From NCBI GenBank assembly GCA_900757295.1, contig CAAENH010000111.1, positions 1 to 5,597 of the forward strand: a stretch of DNA of 5,597 nucleotides. Direction: 5' to 3'. Made by a program: the position numbers and the translations under genes. Below, one piece after another: positions 1-5,597 of this stretch. The notes below the pieces were generated by a model that was not told where the DNA came from, did no database searches, and was given only the letters and a program-made list of their open reading frames with translations. The stretch's first letter is position 1, and every line of letters starts with the position of its first letter. The DNA is from Bacilli bacterium. Lineage in GTDB: Bacteria > Bacillota_I > Bacilli_A > RF39 > UBA660.

Positions 1-1216
1 TCATATAATAAGCAATATCTTCTTTTAGATTATCATATAATAAAGAAGAAGCTATCATAGTATCAAATTGGCAATTAGCAATATTTATATTATATTTTTT
101 TAATAAAACTATATTTTTCTTTAAATCATATGTATAAATTTCTTTACCATCTATTATTTGAAATAATTCTTTTATTTGTTCTGGATTTATTAAATAATTA
201 TTTTGACTATCACTAACTGCTACACTTATAATATTAGCAGTATGATAATTAACATCATCACATTCTATATATAAAGATATTTTATCTTCTAAAACTAAAT
301 TTTCAAGATTATCTAATTTTGTAAATTCAACGGATGAACTTGTATTTTTATCTTTTTCAGAATTTTTAATAAAAGAATAAAATTCTAGTTCCACAAATAA
401 ATCGTATAATTCTTTGTTAAAATTCTTTTCATAAGTTATATCTTCTAAGTCTTTTATATTTAATGGAACATCTCTATAAATAGTTGCTATTTCTTTAGAA
501 AAAAAGGCATTATCTTTATCATTAATTAATTTTTCTTGTAACTTTCCTTTTATTTCATCAATATGATCATATATATTTTCTAATGTTGTATATTTTTGAA
601 GTAATGTTAAAGCAGTTTTTTCACCCACTCCTTTAACTCCAGGAATATTATCAGAAGAATCACCTGCAAGAGCTTTTAAATCAATAATATTTATTGGAGC
701 AATTTTATAATCTTCATAAAAAGTTTGAGGATTATATCTAATATGACCTTTTTGTTTTAAAAGTTTAACATCTACTACATCACTAATTAATTGTAATAAG
801 TCTCGATCTGAAGAAACTATTGTAGCATCGAAATCCGGATCATTATCTGCCATTTTAGCCAATGTTCCAATTATATCATCTGCTTCGTATGGCTCCAATT
901 CAAAATGTTTAATTCCCATTCTATCAAGTATTTCTCTAGCAACAGGCATTTGTAATTTTAAATCTTGTGGAGTTTCATGTCTTCCAGCTTTATAATCTTG
1001 ATATTTATCTTTTCTAAAATTTTTTCCAATATCAAAAGCAACTGCCATATATTCTGGTTTTTCTTCATCAATAATTTTATTTATCATAGAAACAAAACCA
1101 TATAAAGCATTCGTTGGAAAATCTTTAGAATTACGCATTATACTTCCAGAATAAGCCGTGGCATAATAACTTCTAAACATTAAATTATTACCGTCCACTA
1201 ATATTATTTTTTTCAT
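1..1216 (-). CDS. polA: DNA polymerase I, N-terminal 405 residues (3'-partial at window edge)
   Basis: Pol I removes RNA primers with its 5' nuclease and fills gaps in replication and repair. The frame is open from the ATG at 1216 to the window edge without a stop. Residues 1-285 are a typical 5'-nuclease (FEN-like) domain: start MKKIILVDGNN with D8, AVAFD with D62, EADD (E111, D113, D114), SSDRDLLQL (D137, D139) and GDSSDNIPG (D186, D189), then the helix-hairpin-helix IPGVKGVGEKTA at 191-202. Residues from about 300 align by eye with the vestigial 3'-5' exonuclease domain of Bacillus-type Pol I (LYIECDDVNYH at 315-325, FDTMIASSLL at 384-393). The first catalytic Asp of the proofreading site is replaced by Y316, so proofreading is probably absent. 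The polymerase domain, roughly 450 residues in homologues, lies beyond position 1. GGTGA sits 5 bases before the ATG and supports this start. The identification is firm; loss of proofreading is inferred from an alignment made by eye. Confidence 0.96.
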   Translation of the reverse strand, partial: MKKIILVDGNNLMFRSYYATAYSGSIMRNSKDFPTNALYGFVSMINKIIDEEKPEYMAVAFDIGKNFRKDKYQDYKAGRHETPQDLKLQMPVAREILDRMGIKHFELEPYEADDIIGTLAKMADNDPDFDATIVSSDRDLLQLISDVVDVKLLKQKGHIRYNPQTFYEDYKIAPINIIDLKALAGDSSDNIPGVKGVGEKTALTLLQKYTTLENIYDHIDEIKGKLQEKLINDKDNAFFSKEIATIYRDVPLNIKDLEDITYEKNFNKELYDLFVELEFYSFIKNSEKDKNTSSSVEFTKLDNLENLVLEDKISLYIECDDVNYHTANIISVAVSDSQNNYLINPEQIKELFQIIDGKEIYTYDLKKNIVLLKKYNINIANCQFDTMIASSLLYDNLKEDIAYYM

Positions 1217-1233
1217 TTACTTCACCAGTTTTT

Positions 1234-1239
1234 ATTATA
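1234..1239 (-). promoter_or_regulatory. Possible -10 box for polA
   Basis: The minus strand reads TATAAT here, 17 bases before the polA start codon. No convincing -35 box lies 16-18 bases upstream, where the sequence is the terminator hairpin of the preceding gene. A start site here would give a leader of about 11 bases carrying the GGTGA site. In such AT-rich DNA a lone TATAAT is weak evidence; polA might instead be expressed by read-through. Confidence 0.3.
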
Positions 1240-1240
1240 C

Positions 1241-1264
1241 AAAAAAAATAGTATAAATACTATT
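1241..1264 (-). terminator. Intrinsic terminator after the pilin-like/hydrolase gene
   Basis: Read on the minus strand, the arm AATAGTA (1264-1258), the loop TTTA and the arm TACTATT (1253-1247) form a perfect 7-bp stem that runs into a tract of T (1248-1241, its first two bases being part of the stem). The hairpin begins 7 bases after the stop codon at 1271. The stem is AT-rich and therefore weak on its own, but stem plus T-tract in this position is the normal layout. It separates this gene from polA. Confidence 0.55.
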
Positions 1265-1270
1265 ATTTTA

Positions 1271-2263
1271 TTATAAGTTATCAAATGAATAACAATCATC
1301 GCCTAATTTAGTTCGATTATCTTCACTTGTATATCCAAAAGGATCTGATGCTGTATCTGGAAAAGAATAAAATGTATAATCAGATTTATAAATATTATGT
1401 ACAGCAGTAACATTTTTCTGATAAGCACTTCTATCAGAAACATTTATAGCAGCACCATTATTAGTAGCACTTACTATATCACTAAAGCAATCATGCTCAT
1501 CTACATAGGCTGGAAGAGTTCTTTTTCCCTCTACTAAAACTTTTCTTACAGCATCAATAGTAGTTTGATCTACATTATTTGGATTTTGCATGTAGTGATC
1601 TGCTTTTGCAAACCATCCACCATTTCTTACATAACTAATAAGTCCATCTGCTCCAGTTCCATACGTCGAACCTTTAAGTTCAAATAAATTAGCCATAAGT
1701 GAAGCTTCAGCAGCTGCTCCTTTTGGTGTGCCTTGTTCTTGTGAAGCTAAAGCTGCAAGAGAAGTAACTTGTCCATCAGAAAGAGAAAACTTTTGAAAAT
1801 TTCCTTGACCAGATACAGAAGTATCAGCATTTGATGTAGCTTTTGCTTTACTTTGTAATAATTTTTCTTTATTGTAGCTTACAATATATTCTTCAGACTC
1901 TTTAATATTTGCTTCTTTCAATTCTTTTAATCTTGCTCTTTTTAAACCAGCAATTGTATTACTATCAGCATTTTGATAACACAAAGATATTCTTTTTTCA
2001 GTGTCAGAAAAGCCTTCTAAATTAGAAAATATAATATTTAAAACAGTTGGAAGCAATAATACTATTGCCACTATACTAACTCTTCTCGCAACATTTAAAG
2101 CTATTTTTTTAATATCATCTTGATTTCCACTCATTATAGCTTTAAATCCATCATACATACCTAGAATTATGATTATTAGAGGCACCACAATCAAAGCAAC
2201 TTTAATAAACATTTTAACATACAAAATGCCACTTAAAAAATGATAATCTGTACAAACATCCAT
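1271..2263 (-). CDS. Membrane protein: two-helix pilin-like N-terminus fused to a SleB-like cell-wall hydrolase domain
   Basis: This is a 330-residue protein with a modular look. Residues 1-95 hold two hydrophobic helices (about 18-37 and 62-80) joined by a basic loop (YDGFKAIMSGNQDDIKK, then RR at 60-61). This layout resembles VirB2/T4SS-pilin-like small membrane proteins. By the positive-inside rule the loop is cytoplasmic and both ends are outside. Residues 105-142 are charged and helix-prone, like a stalk. Residues 164-265 resemble the SleB/CwlJ (Hydrolase_2) fold: VTSLAALASQEQG with E176 in the place of the usual catalytic Glu, then AAAEASLMANLFE, SYVRNGGWFA, and an AVRKVL...RTLPAYVDEHDCF block. 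The tail (266-330) ends in a YTFYSFPDTASDPFGYT motif. There are four cysteines (C4, C95, C259, C324), all predicted outside. GAGGTG lies 5 bases before the ATG and fixes the start. A role in local peptidoglycan cleavage, perhaps with a secretion or conjugation apparatus, is inference. No other secretion-system gene is in the window. Confidence 0.55.
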   Translation of the reverse strand: MDVCTDYHFLSGILYVKMFIKVALIVVPLIIIILGMYDGFKAIMSGNQDDIKKIALNVARRVSIVAIVLLLPTVLNIIFSNLEGFSDTEKRISLCYQNADSNTIAGLKRARLKELKEANIKESEEYIVSYNKEKLLQSKAKATSNADTSVSGQGNFQKFSLSDGQVTSLAALASQEQGTPKGAAAEASLMANLFELKGSTYGTGADGLISYVRNGGWFAKADHYMQNPNNVDQTTIDAVRKVLVEGKRTLPAYVDEHDCFSDIVSATNNGAAINVSDRSAYQKNVTAVHNIYKSDYTFYSFPDTASDPFGYTSEDNRTKLGDDCYSFDNL

Positions 2264-2287
2264 ATCAACACCTCAATTATACATATA

Positions 2288-2316
2288 ATGTTAACATATT
2301 TTTGAAAATTTTCCAA
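2288..2316 (-). promoter_or_regulatory. Promoter for the pilin-like/hydrolase gene (minus strand)
   Basis: On the minus strand, TTGGAA (2316-2311) and TAACAT (2293-2288) are separated by exactly 17 bases, and a TG one base before the -10 box gives an extended -10. Transcription would start near 2281, leaving a leader of about 18 bases with the GAGGTG site. Both boxes deviate from consensus, so this is a reasonable but unproven call. Confidence 0.45.
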
Positions 2317-2330
2317 TTATAATATATAAT
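2302..2330 (+). promoter_or_regulatory. Promoter for the 179-residue membrane protein gene (plus strand)
   Basis: TTGAAA (2302-2307) and a perfect TATAAT (2325-2330) are separated by 17 bases, the optimal sigma-A spacing. The predicted start near 2337 leaves a leader of only about 11 bases, so the GGTGAG ribosome site would sit at the very 5' end of the message. The promoter overlaps the minus-strand promoter over 2302-2316. Confidence 0.6.
2304..2313. promoter_or_regulatory. 10-bp palindrome between divergent promoters, possible operator
   Basis: GAAAATTTTC is a perfect palindrome. It overlaps the -35 box of the plus-strand promoter on one side and the -35 box of the minus-strand promoter on the other. 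A dimeric regulator bound here could block both. AT palindromes occur by chance in DNA of this composition, so a regulatory role is inference only. Confidence 0.25.
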
Positions 2331-2347
2331 AATATTGGTGAGATAAA

Positions 2348-2887
2348 ATGAAAAGAATATTAAGGAAATATTGGTATTTTTTTGGTTTAGCATTAATTTT
2401 AATCATAATTATTATAGGAAGCATAATAAATTCTAAAGATGCTAATTTAAAAGAATATCTTCAAACTAAAAATTTTGTAGATAATTACAAAAATGAATTA
2501 CAATTAGAAAATATTGATGAAAATTACGATCAAGAAGATGACGCAAAATATAATGTCGTAGCTTATAATTACCAGGAAGAACATTTTAATCTTATTAATA
2601 AAGAAAAAATAGACGGTTATGAAAGTGTTTATACAGCATCACTAGATTTGAATAATGGTGAGTTTAAAGGATCATACAATTATGCAAATGAATACGATGA
2701 ATGGTATATAGAAGCAACTTATAATTTAAGAAATGATGAATTTAGTTGTAATACTCAAGGATATAAAGGAATGCAAGAGAAATGTGACGATTTAAAACTA
2801 GTTATGTCCGATTTTAATAAACAAATTGATACTTATTTACAAGAAAGTAACACTTTTGATAAATACTATAAAAATATATATGAATAA
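2348..2887 (+). CDS. Membrane-anchored protein of unknown function with acidic, Tyr-rich ectodomain
   Basis: I do not recognise a family. The 179-residue protein starts with a basic stretch (K2, R3, R6, K7) followed by one strongly hydrophobic helix (about 11-27). It has no lipobox Cys and no clear signal-peptidase site, so it is probably a signal anchor with the N-terminus inside and residues 29-179 outside. The ectodomain is rich in Asp, Glu, Asn and Tyr. It contains a likely beta-rich middle (for example SVYTASLDLNNGEFKGSYNY at 93-112 and EWYIEATYNL at 118-127) and a C-terminal helical stretch from about 141. Its only two cysteines, C134 and C146, could form a disulfide. GGTGAG lies 5 bases before the ATG. 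It is divergent from the pilin-like/hydrolase gene across an 84-bp shared promoter region and convergent with topA, with 8 bases between the stops. A partnership with the divergent envelope gene is possible but rests only on position. Confidence 0.7.
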   Translation: MKRILRKYWYFFGLALILIIIIIGSIINSKDANLKEYLQTKNFVDNYKNELQLENIDENYDQEDDAKYNVVAYNYQEEHFNLINKEKIDGYESVYTASLDLNNGEFKGSYNYANEYDEWYIEATYNLRNDEFSCNTQGYKGMQEKCDDLKLVMSDFNKQIDTYLQESNTFDKYYKNIYE

Positions 2888-2915
2888 AGAAGAAACTAAT
2901 TTGTTTCTTCTTTTT
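2886..2915. terminator. Shared convergent terminator hairpin covering both stop codons
   Basis: AAAGAAGAAAC (2886-2896) pairs perfectly with GTTTCTTCTTT (2903-2913), giving an 11-bp stem with a 6-base loop. On the plus strand it ends in a T run (2911-2915), a fair intrinsic terminator for the 179-residue gene. On the minus strand the same hairpin ends in TTT-A-TT, a weaker tail for topA. The left arm begins inside the TAA of the plus-strand gene (2885-2887). The topA stop (TAG, 2898-2896) lies at the loop boundary, so the right arm encodes topA residues K675-T678. Confidence 0.75.
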
Positions 2916-4935
2916 CATACTCACAATTTGAACAAGCAATTTTATCTTTCTTTTTTACTAATATACTTTTACATTCAGGACATTTTTCAGCTATAGGTTC
3001 ATACCAAGAAGCAAAATCACAATCAGGGAATCTATTACATCCCCAAAATATTTTGCCACGTTTAGTATGTTTTTCTACAACTTTACCCTCTTCACACTTA
3101 GGACAAGACATTAATTCTTTTTCTTCCTGTTCTTTTTTCTTTATAAATTTACATTTAGGATAATTAGAGCAGGCAATAAATTCTCCATATTTTCCTCTTC
3201 TAATTACTAGTGGACTATCACATTCAGGGCATATCTCGCCAGTTTCTTTTGCCGCCTTTTTCTCCATATTTTTAAAAGCATCTTCAACTATAGGTTCAAA
3301 AATATTATAAAAATCTTTTAAAACTGCAATATTATCACATTTATCCATTGCAATCTCATCTAATTCCTTTTCCATATTAGCAGTATATTCTACATTAATA
3401 ATATTACTAAAGAATTCTTGTAATTTATCCGTTGTTTCTATTCCTATTTCAGTTGGTACAAACCTTTTATTATCTAGTGTAACATATGCTCTAGTTTTAA
3501 GTGTTTCCATTGTTGGTGCATATGTAGATGGTCTACCTATTCCTAAACTTTCCATTTCATCAATTAATGATGCTTCAGTATATCTAGCAGGAGGCTTAGT
3601 AAAATGTTGTTCTTTTACTACTTCAAGCGCTTCTATAGATTTATCTTTTTGATTAGTTAAATCTGGTAAAATAACATCTTCGTTTTTTTCATATTCACTA
3701 TATACCTTTAAATAACCATCAAAAATCAAAGTACTTCCATTTGCTTTAAATAAATAATCATTATTTTCTAGTGTTACACTAGTAGCTAATACTTTGGCAT
3801 CTTTCATTAAAGAAGCTAAAGCACGATAGTAGATTAATTTGTATAGCTTATATTCATCTGGTGTCAAATATTTTTTGATATCTTCAGGTTTTCGATTTAT
3901 ACTTGTTGGTCTAATACCTTCATGTGCATCTTGCATATTTTCATCTTTCTTTGCTTTTTTTACAACACCCACATATTCACTACCAAAATTAGTTTTTATA
4001 TAATCAAAAGTTTCTTTAACAAAGATATCAGATAATCTAATAGAATCAGTACGCATATAAGTAATTAAACCTGTAGTTTCGCTACCTATGTCAATACCTT
4101 CATATAGTTTTTGAGCTACACGCATTGTTTTAGAAGAACCAAATCCTAGTTTAGAAGATGCCTCTTTTTGTAAAGTTGAAGTTTTAAATGGAACTTTACC
4201 TTTTTTATTTTTTTCTTTAGTATCAATATTTTGAATACTAAATTCTTTATCTAAACTATTTAAAATCTTATCTGCTTCGTCACTAGATTTAATTTCAATC
4301 TTTTTATCTTTATATTTTTGTAATGTTGCATCAAATCCATCAAATTTTGCTTCAATTGTGTAATATTCTTCTTCTTCAAAATTTTCGATTTCTCTTTCAC
4401 GATCTACTATTAATTTTAAAGCAACACTTTGAACTCTTCCAGCACTCTTACCGCCAGTTTTTGATTGCATTAACTTTGATAAACGAAAACCAATTATTCT
4501 GTCGATTATTCTTCTTGTTTCTTGAGATTTAACTAAATTATCGTCTATTTTTCTAGTATGATTAAATGCATCTTTTACAACATCTTTAGTAATTTCATGA
4601 AACTCTACTCTTTCATAGTCATCTTCTTTAAGTCCTAATGCATCATATAAATGCCAAGAAATAGCCTCTCCTTCACGGTCAGGATCGGTAGCTAAATAGA
4701 CTTTATCACTATTTTTAACATCTTTTTGCATTTCAGTTATTAATTTTTTCTTTCCTTTAATAGGAACATAATTAGGCTTAAAATTATTTTCAACATCTAC
4801 ACCTAAACCAAATTTTCCAGTTGTAGCTAAATCTCTAACATGTCCTTTACTAGATATTACTTTATAATCTTTACCTAAATATTTTTCAATAGTCTTACTT
4901 TTACTTGGAGATTCTACGATTACCAAATGTTTCAT
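2896..4935 (-). CDS. topA: DNA topoisomerase I (type IA), complete
   Basis: TopA relaxes negative supercoils by transient single-strand cleavage through a 5'-phosphotyrosine. The 679-residue protein is full length for Bacillota-type TopA. Residues 2-115 are the Toprim domain, with VESPSK (E8, K13) and the metal-binding TDPDREGEAI (D84, D86, E88). The core includes SAGRVQSVALKLIVDRE (164-180), the active-site motif GLITYMRTDS with catalytic Y293 and R295, DAHEGIRPT (336-344) and GIGRPSTYAPTMETL (465-479). The C-terminus carries three tetracysteine zinc ribbons: C569/C572/C589/C595, C611/C614/C633/C639 and C652/C655/C668/C671. All expected catalytic residues are present. AAAGGTGA lies 5 bases before the ATG and supports the start. 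A terminator and a promoter separate it from the upstream gene, so it is probably a single-gene transcript. The TAG stop lies inside the hairpin shared with the convergent gene. Confidence 0.98.
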   Translation of the reverse strand: MKHLVIVESPSKSKTIEKYLGKDYKVISSKGHVRDLATTGKFGLGVDVENNFKPNYVPIKGKKKLITEMQKDVKNSDKVYLATDPDREGEAISWHLYDALGLKEDDYERVEFHEITKDVVKDAFNHTRKIDDNLVKSQETRRIIDRIIGFRLSKLMQSKTGGKSAGRVQSVALKLIVDREREIENFEEEEYYTIEAKFDGFDATLQKYKDKKIEIKSSDEADKILNSLDKEFSIQNIDTKEKNKKGKVPFKTSTLQKEASSKLGFGSSKTMRVAQKLYEGIDIGSETTGLITYMRTDSIRLSDIFVKETFDYIKTNFGSEYVGVVKKAKKDENMQDAHEGIRPTSINRKPEDIKKYLTPDEYKLYKLIYYRALASLMKDAKVLATSVTLENNDYLFKANGSTLIFDGYLKVYSEYEKNEDVILPDLTNQKDKSIEALEVVKEQHFTKPPARYTEASLIDEMESLGIGRPSTYAPTMETLKTRAYVTLDNKRFVPTEIGIETTDKLQEFFSNIINVEYTANMEKELDEIAMDKCDNIAVLKDFYNIFEPIVEDAFKNMEKKAAKETGEICPECDSPLVIRRGKYGEFIACSNYPKCKFIKKKEQEEKELMSCPKCEEGKVVEKHTKRGKIFWGCNRFPDCDFASWYEPIAEKCPECKSILVKKKDKIACSNCEYEKEETN

Positions 4936-4970
4936 TAAATCACCTTTCTTTATTTATAAACTTTTACTTA

Positions 4971-4999
4971 ATATTAAACCATTAAATTTAAAACTGCAA
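4971..4999 (-). promoter_or_regulatory. topA promoter
   Basis: On the minus strand, TTGCAG (4999-4994) and TAATAT (4976-4971) are 17 bases apart. The predicted start near 4964 gives a leader of about 29 bases containing AAAGGTGA. The -35 box begins directly after the T-tract of the upstream gene's terminator, as expected for an independent transcription unit. Confidence 0.55.
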
Positions 5000-5000
5000 G

Positions 5001-5027
5001 AAAAAATTACTATAAAAATATAGCAAT
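5001..5027 (-). terminator. Intrinsic terminator after the transglutaminase-like gene
   Basis: On the minus strand, ATTGCTATA (5027-5019) pairs with TATAGTAAT (5014-5006) with one G-T wobble, across a loop of four T, and is followed by a run of T (5006-5001). It lies 5 bases beyond the stop codon of the 5033 gene. This is a standard intrinsic terminator shape, though AT-rich. Confidence 0.65.
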
Positions 5028-5032
5028 TAATA

Positions 5033-5597
5033 TTAAAACTTCAATTTTTTTGTTATTGGAATTTTTTGGATATCAAGAAATTTCTCATTTTCATGATTAA
5101 TCTGATTATCATTATGTATTAAAAAATTAAGATAGTCTTCATTACTATAATTAGTTTTAAAAGTATAATCATTTGTTGTTTCATAATATAAACCATTGCG
5201 ATATGATAAAGCAAATCCATCCAAATAATCTTTCATTACTTCATTTTCTATTTTTATAAATCCTTTTTCTAATAAATTATTTGCAACATTTTTTCTAGAC
5301 CCCGTCATATTCATAAAAATACCAGTAGAACATCCTAAAAAATTAATAGCACCTATTCTATTTAAAATATTTTTATCTAATTTAAAAAATTGAGAATAAG
5401 TAATATCAACCAAATAAAATTCATTATTTAAATCAATAATATTAAAATAATGCTGTTTTAATCCATTATATAATATAGGACTATAAGTAAACCCAGGAAA
5501 TAATCCTATTTTATAACATTTTATATTCATCCCTTGACACACATTCTTTATATAATTACTGGCAATAAAACATTTACCAGTTAAATCTAAATAATCA
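5033..5597 (-). CDS. Transglutaminase/papain-like protein, 5'-partial (runs off the window)
   Basis: The frame is open from the TAA at 5033 to the window edge, giving 187 visible residues. Numbered from the first complete codon (5596), it shows a Cys-His-Asp set in the order of the transglutaminase-like/papain fold: C9 in LTGKCFIAS, H49 in KQHYFNII and D64 in FYLVDITYSQFF. The DxTYxQF block resembles that of transglutaminase-like and papain-fold domains. A GTG at 5542 would give a 169-residue protein, but it has no Shine-Dalgarno and would remove C9, so the real start lies beyond 5597. The C-terminal part (from about residue 85; FLGCSTGIFMNMTG, MKDYLDGFALSYRNG) has no feature I recognise. The stretch visible here has no transmembrane helix. 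The reaction (peptide cleavage, acyl or amide transfer) and substrate cannot be told. It is followed by its own terminator before topA. Confidence 0.6.
   Translation of the reverse strand, partial: DYLDLTGKCFIASNYIKNVCQGMNIKCYKIGLFPGFTYSPILYNGLKQHYFNIIDLNNEFYLVDITYSQFFKLDKNILNRIGAINFLGCSTGIFMNMTGSRKNVANNLLEKGFIKIENEVMKDYLDGFALSYRNGLYYETTNDYTFKTNYSNEDYLNFLIHNDNQINHENEKFLDIQKIPITKKLKF

Noticed and set aside
1217..1270. Possible operon of the hydrolase gene with polA
   Set aside because: The genes are only 54 bases apart, but a hairpin with a T-tract lies between them and a TATAAT follows it. The functions are unrelated, so shared transcription is not assumed.
4323..4532. 69-codon open frame on the plus strand inside topA
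   Set aside because: It lies wholly antisense to the conserved core of topA, has a low-complexity Leu/Phe/His/Gln composition typical of a shadow frame, and has no ribosome site.
4936..5032. Riboswitch, T-box or small RNA in the topA leader
   Set aside because: The spacer is only 97 bases and is fully accounted for by a terminator, a promoter and a leader of about 29 bases, with no extended conserved structure.
5033..5542. A complete 169-residue gene starting at the GTG at 5542
   Set aside because: The frame stays open to 5597, there is no Shine-Dalgarno before the GTG, and the shorter form would lack the predicted catalytic Cys. It is annotated as 5'-partial instead.
1..5597. Use of TGA as a Trp codon (Mycoplasma/Spiroplasma code)
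   Set aside because: All Trp codons checked, in topA and the two membrane proteins, are TGG, and no in-frame TGA occurs in any of the five genes. The standard code is the simpler reading.

Overview
The window is very AT-rich and gene-dense. It looks like a chromosomal piece of a low-GC, Gram-positive-type bacterium (Bacillota, or a Mycoplasmatota-like Bacilli lineage). The reasons are the A/T-ending codon use, strong GGTG/GAGGTG-type Shine-Dalgarno sites, TTGaca/TATAAT-like promoters, short AT-rich intrinsic terminators, and a DNA polymerase I with a Bacillus-style decayed proofreading domain. Every Trp codon I could check is TGG, no reading frame contains an in-frame TGA, and the visible stops are TAA or TAG. 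The standard bacterial code fits, although no TGA stop is seen either. The exact taxon cannot be fixed from this window.

Layout: four of the five genes lie on the minus strand. From left to right they are: (1) polA, 1-1216, minus, with its 3' part cut off by the window edge; the 5'-nuclease domain and the start of the proofreading-like domain are present. (2) A 330-residue membrane protein, 1271-2263, minus. It joins a two-helix, T4SS-pilin-like N-terminus to an extracellular domain resembling SleB/CwlJ-type cell-wall hydrolases. (3) A divergently transcribed 179-residue membrane-anchored protein of unknown function, 2348-2887, plus. (4) topA, 2896-4935, minus, complete DNA topoisomerase I with three zinc ribbons. 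(5) A transglutaminase/papain-like protein, 5033-5597, minus, with its 5' end cut off by the window edge.

The spacers are short but informative. The 84-bp region between genes 2 and 3 carries two overlapping divergent promoters around a perfect 10-bp palindrome. Genes 3 and 4 converge, and one 11-bp hairpin spans both stop codons. A terminator and a promoter separate gene 5 from topA, and a terminator separates gene 2 from polA, so the minus-strand genes look individually transcribed rather than forming one operon. No RNA gene, CRISPR array, insertion sequence or attachment site is visible, and no gene-free stretch exceeds 100 bases.

Functionally, polA and topA are housekeeping DNA-metabolism genes. 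The less ordinary part is the envelope pair in the middle (2 and 3), together with the truncated papain-fold protein at the right edge.
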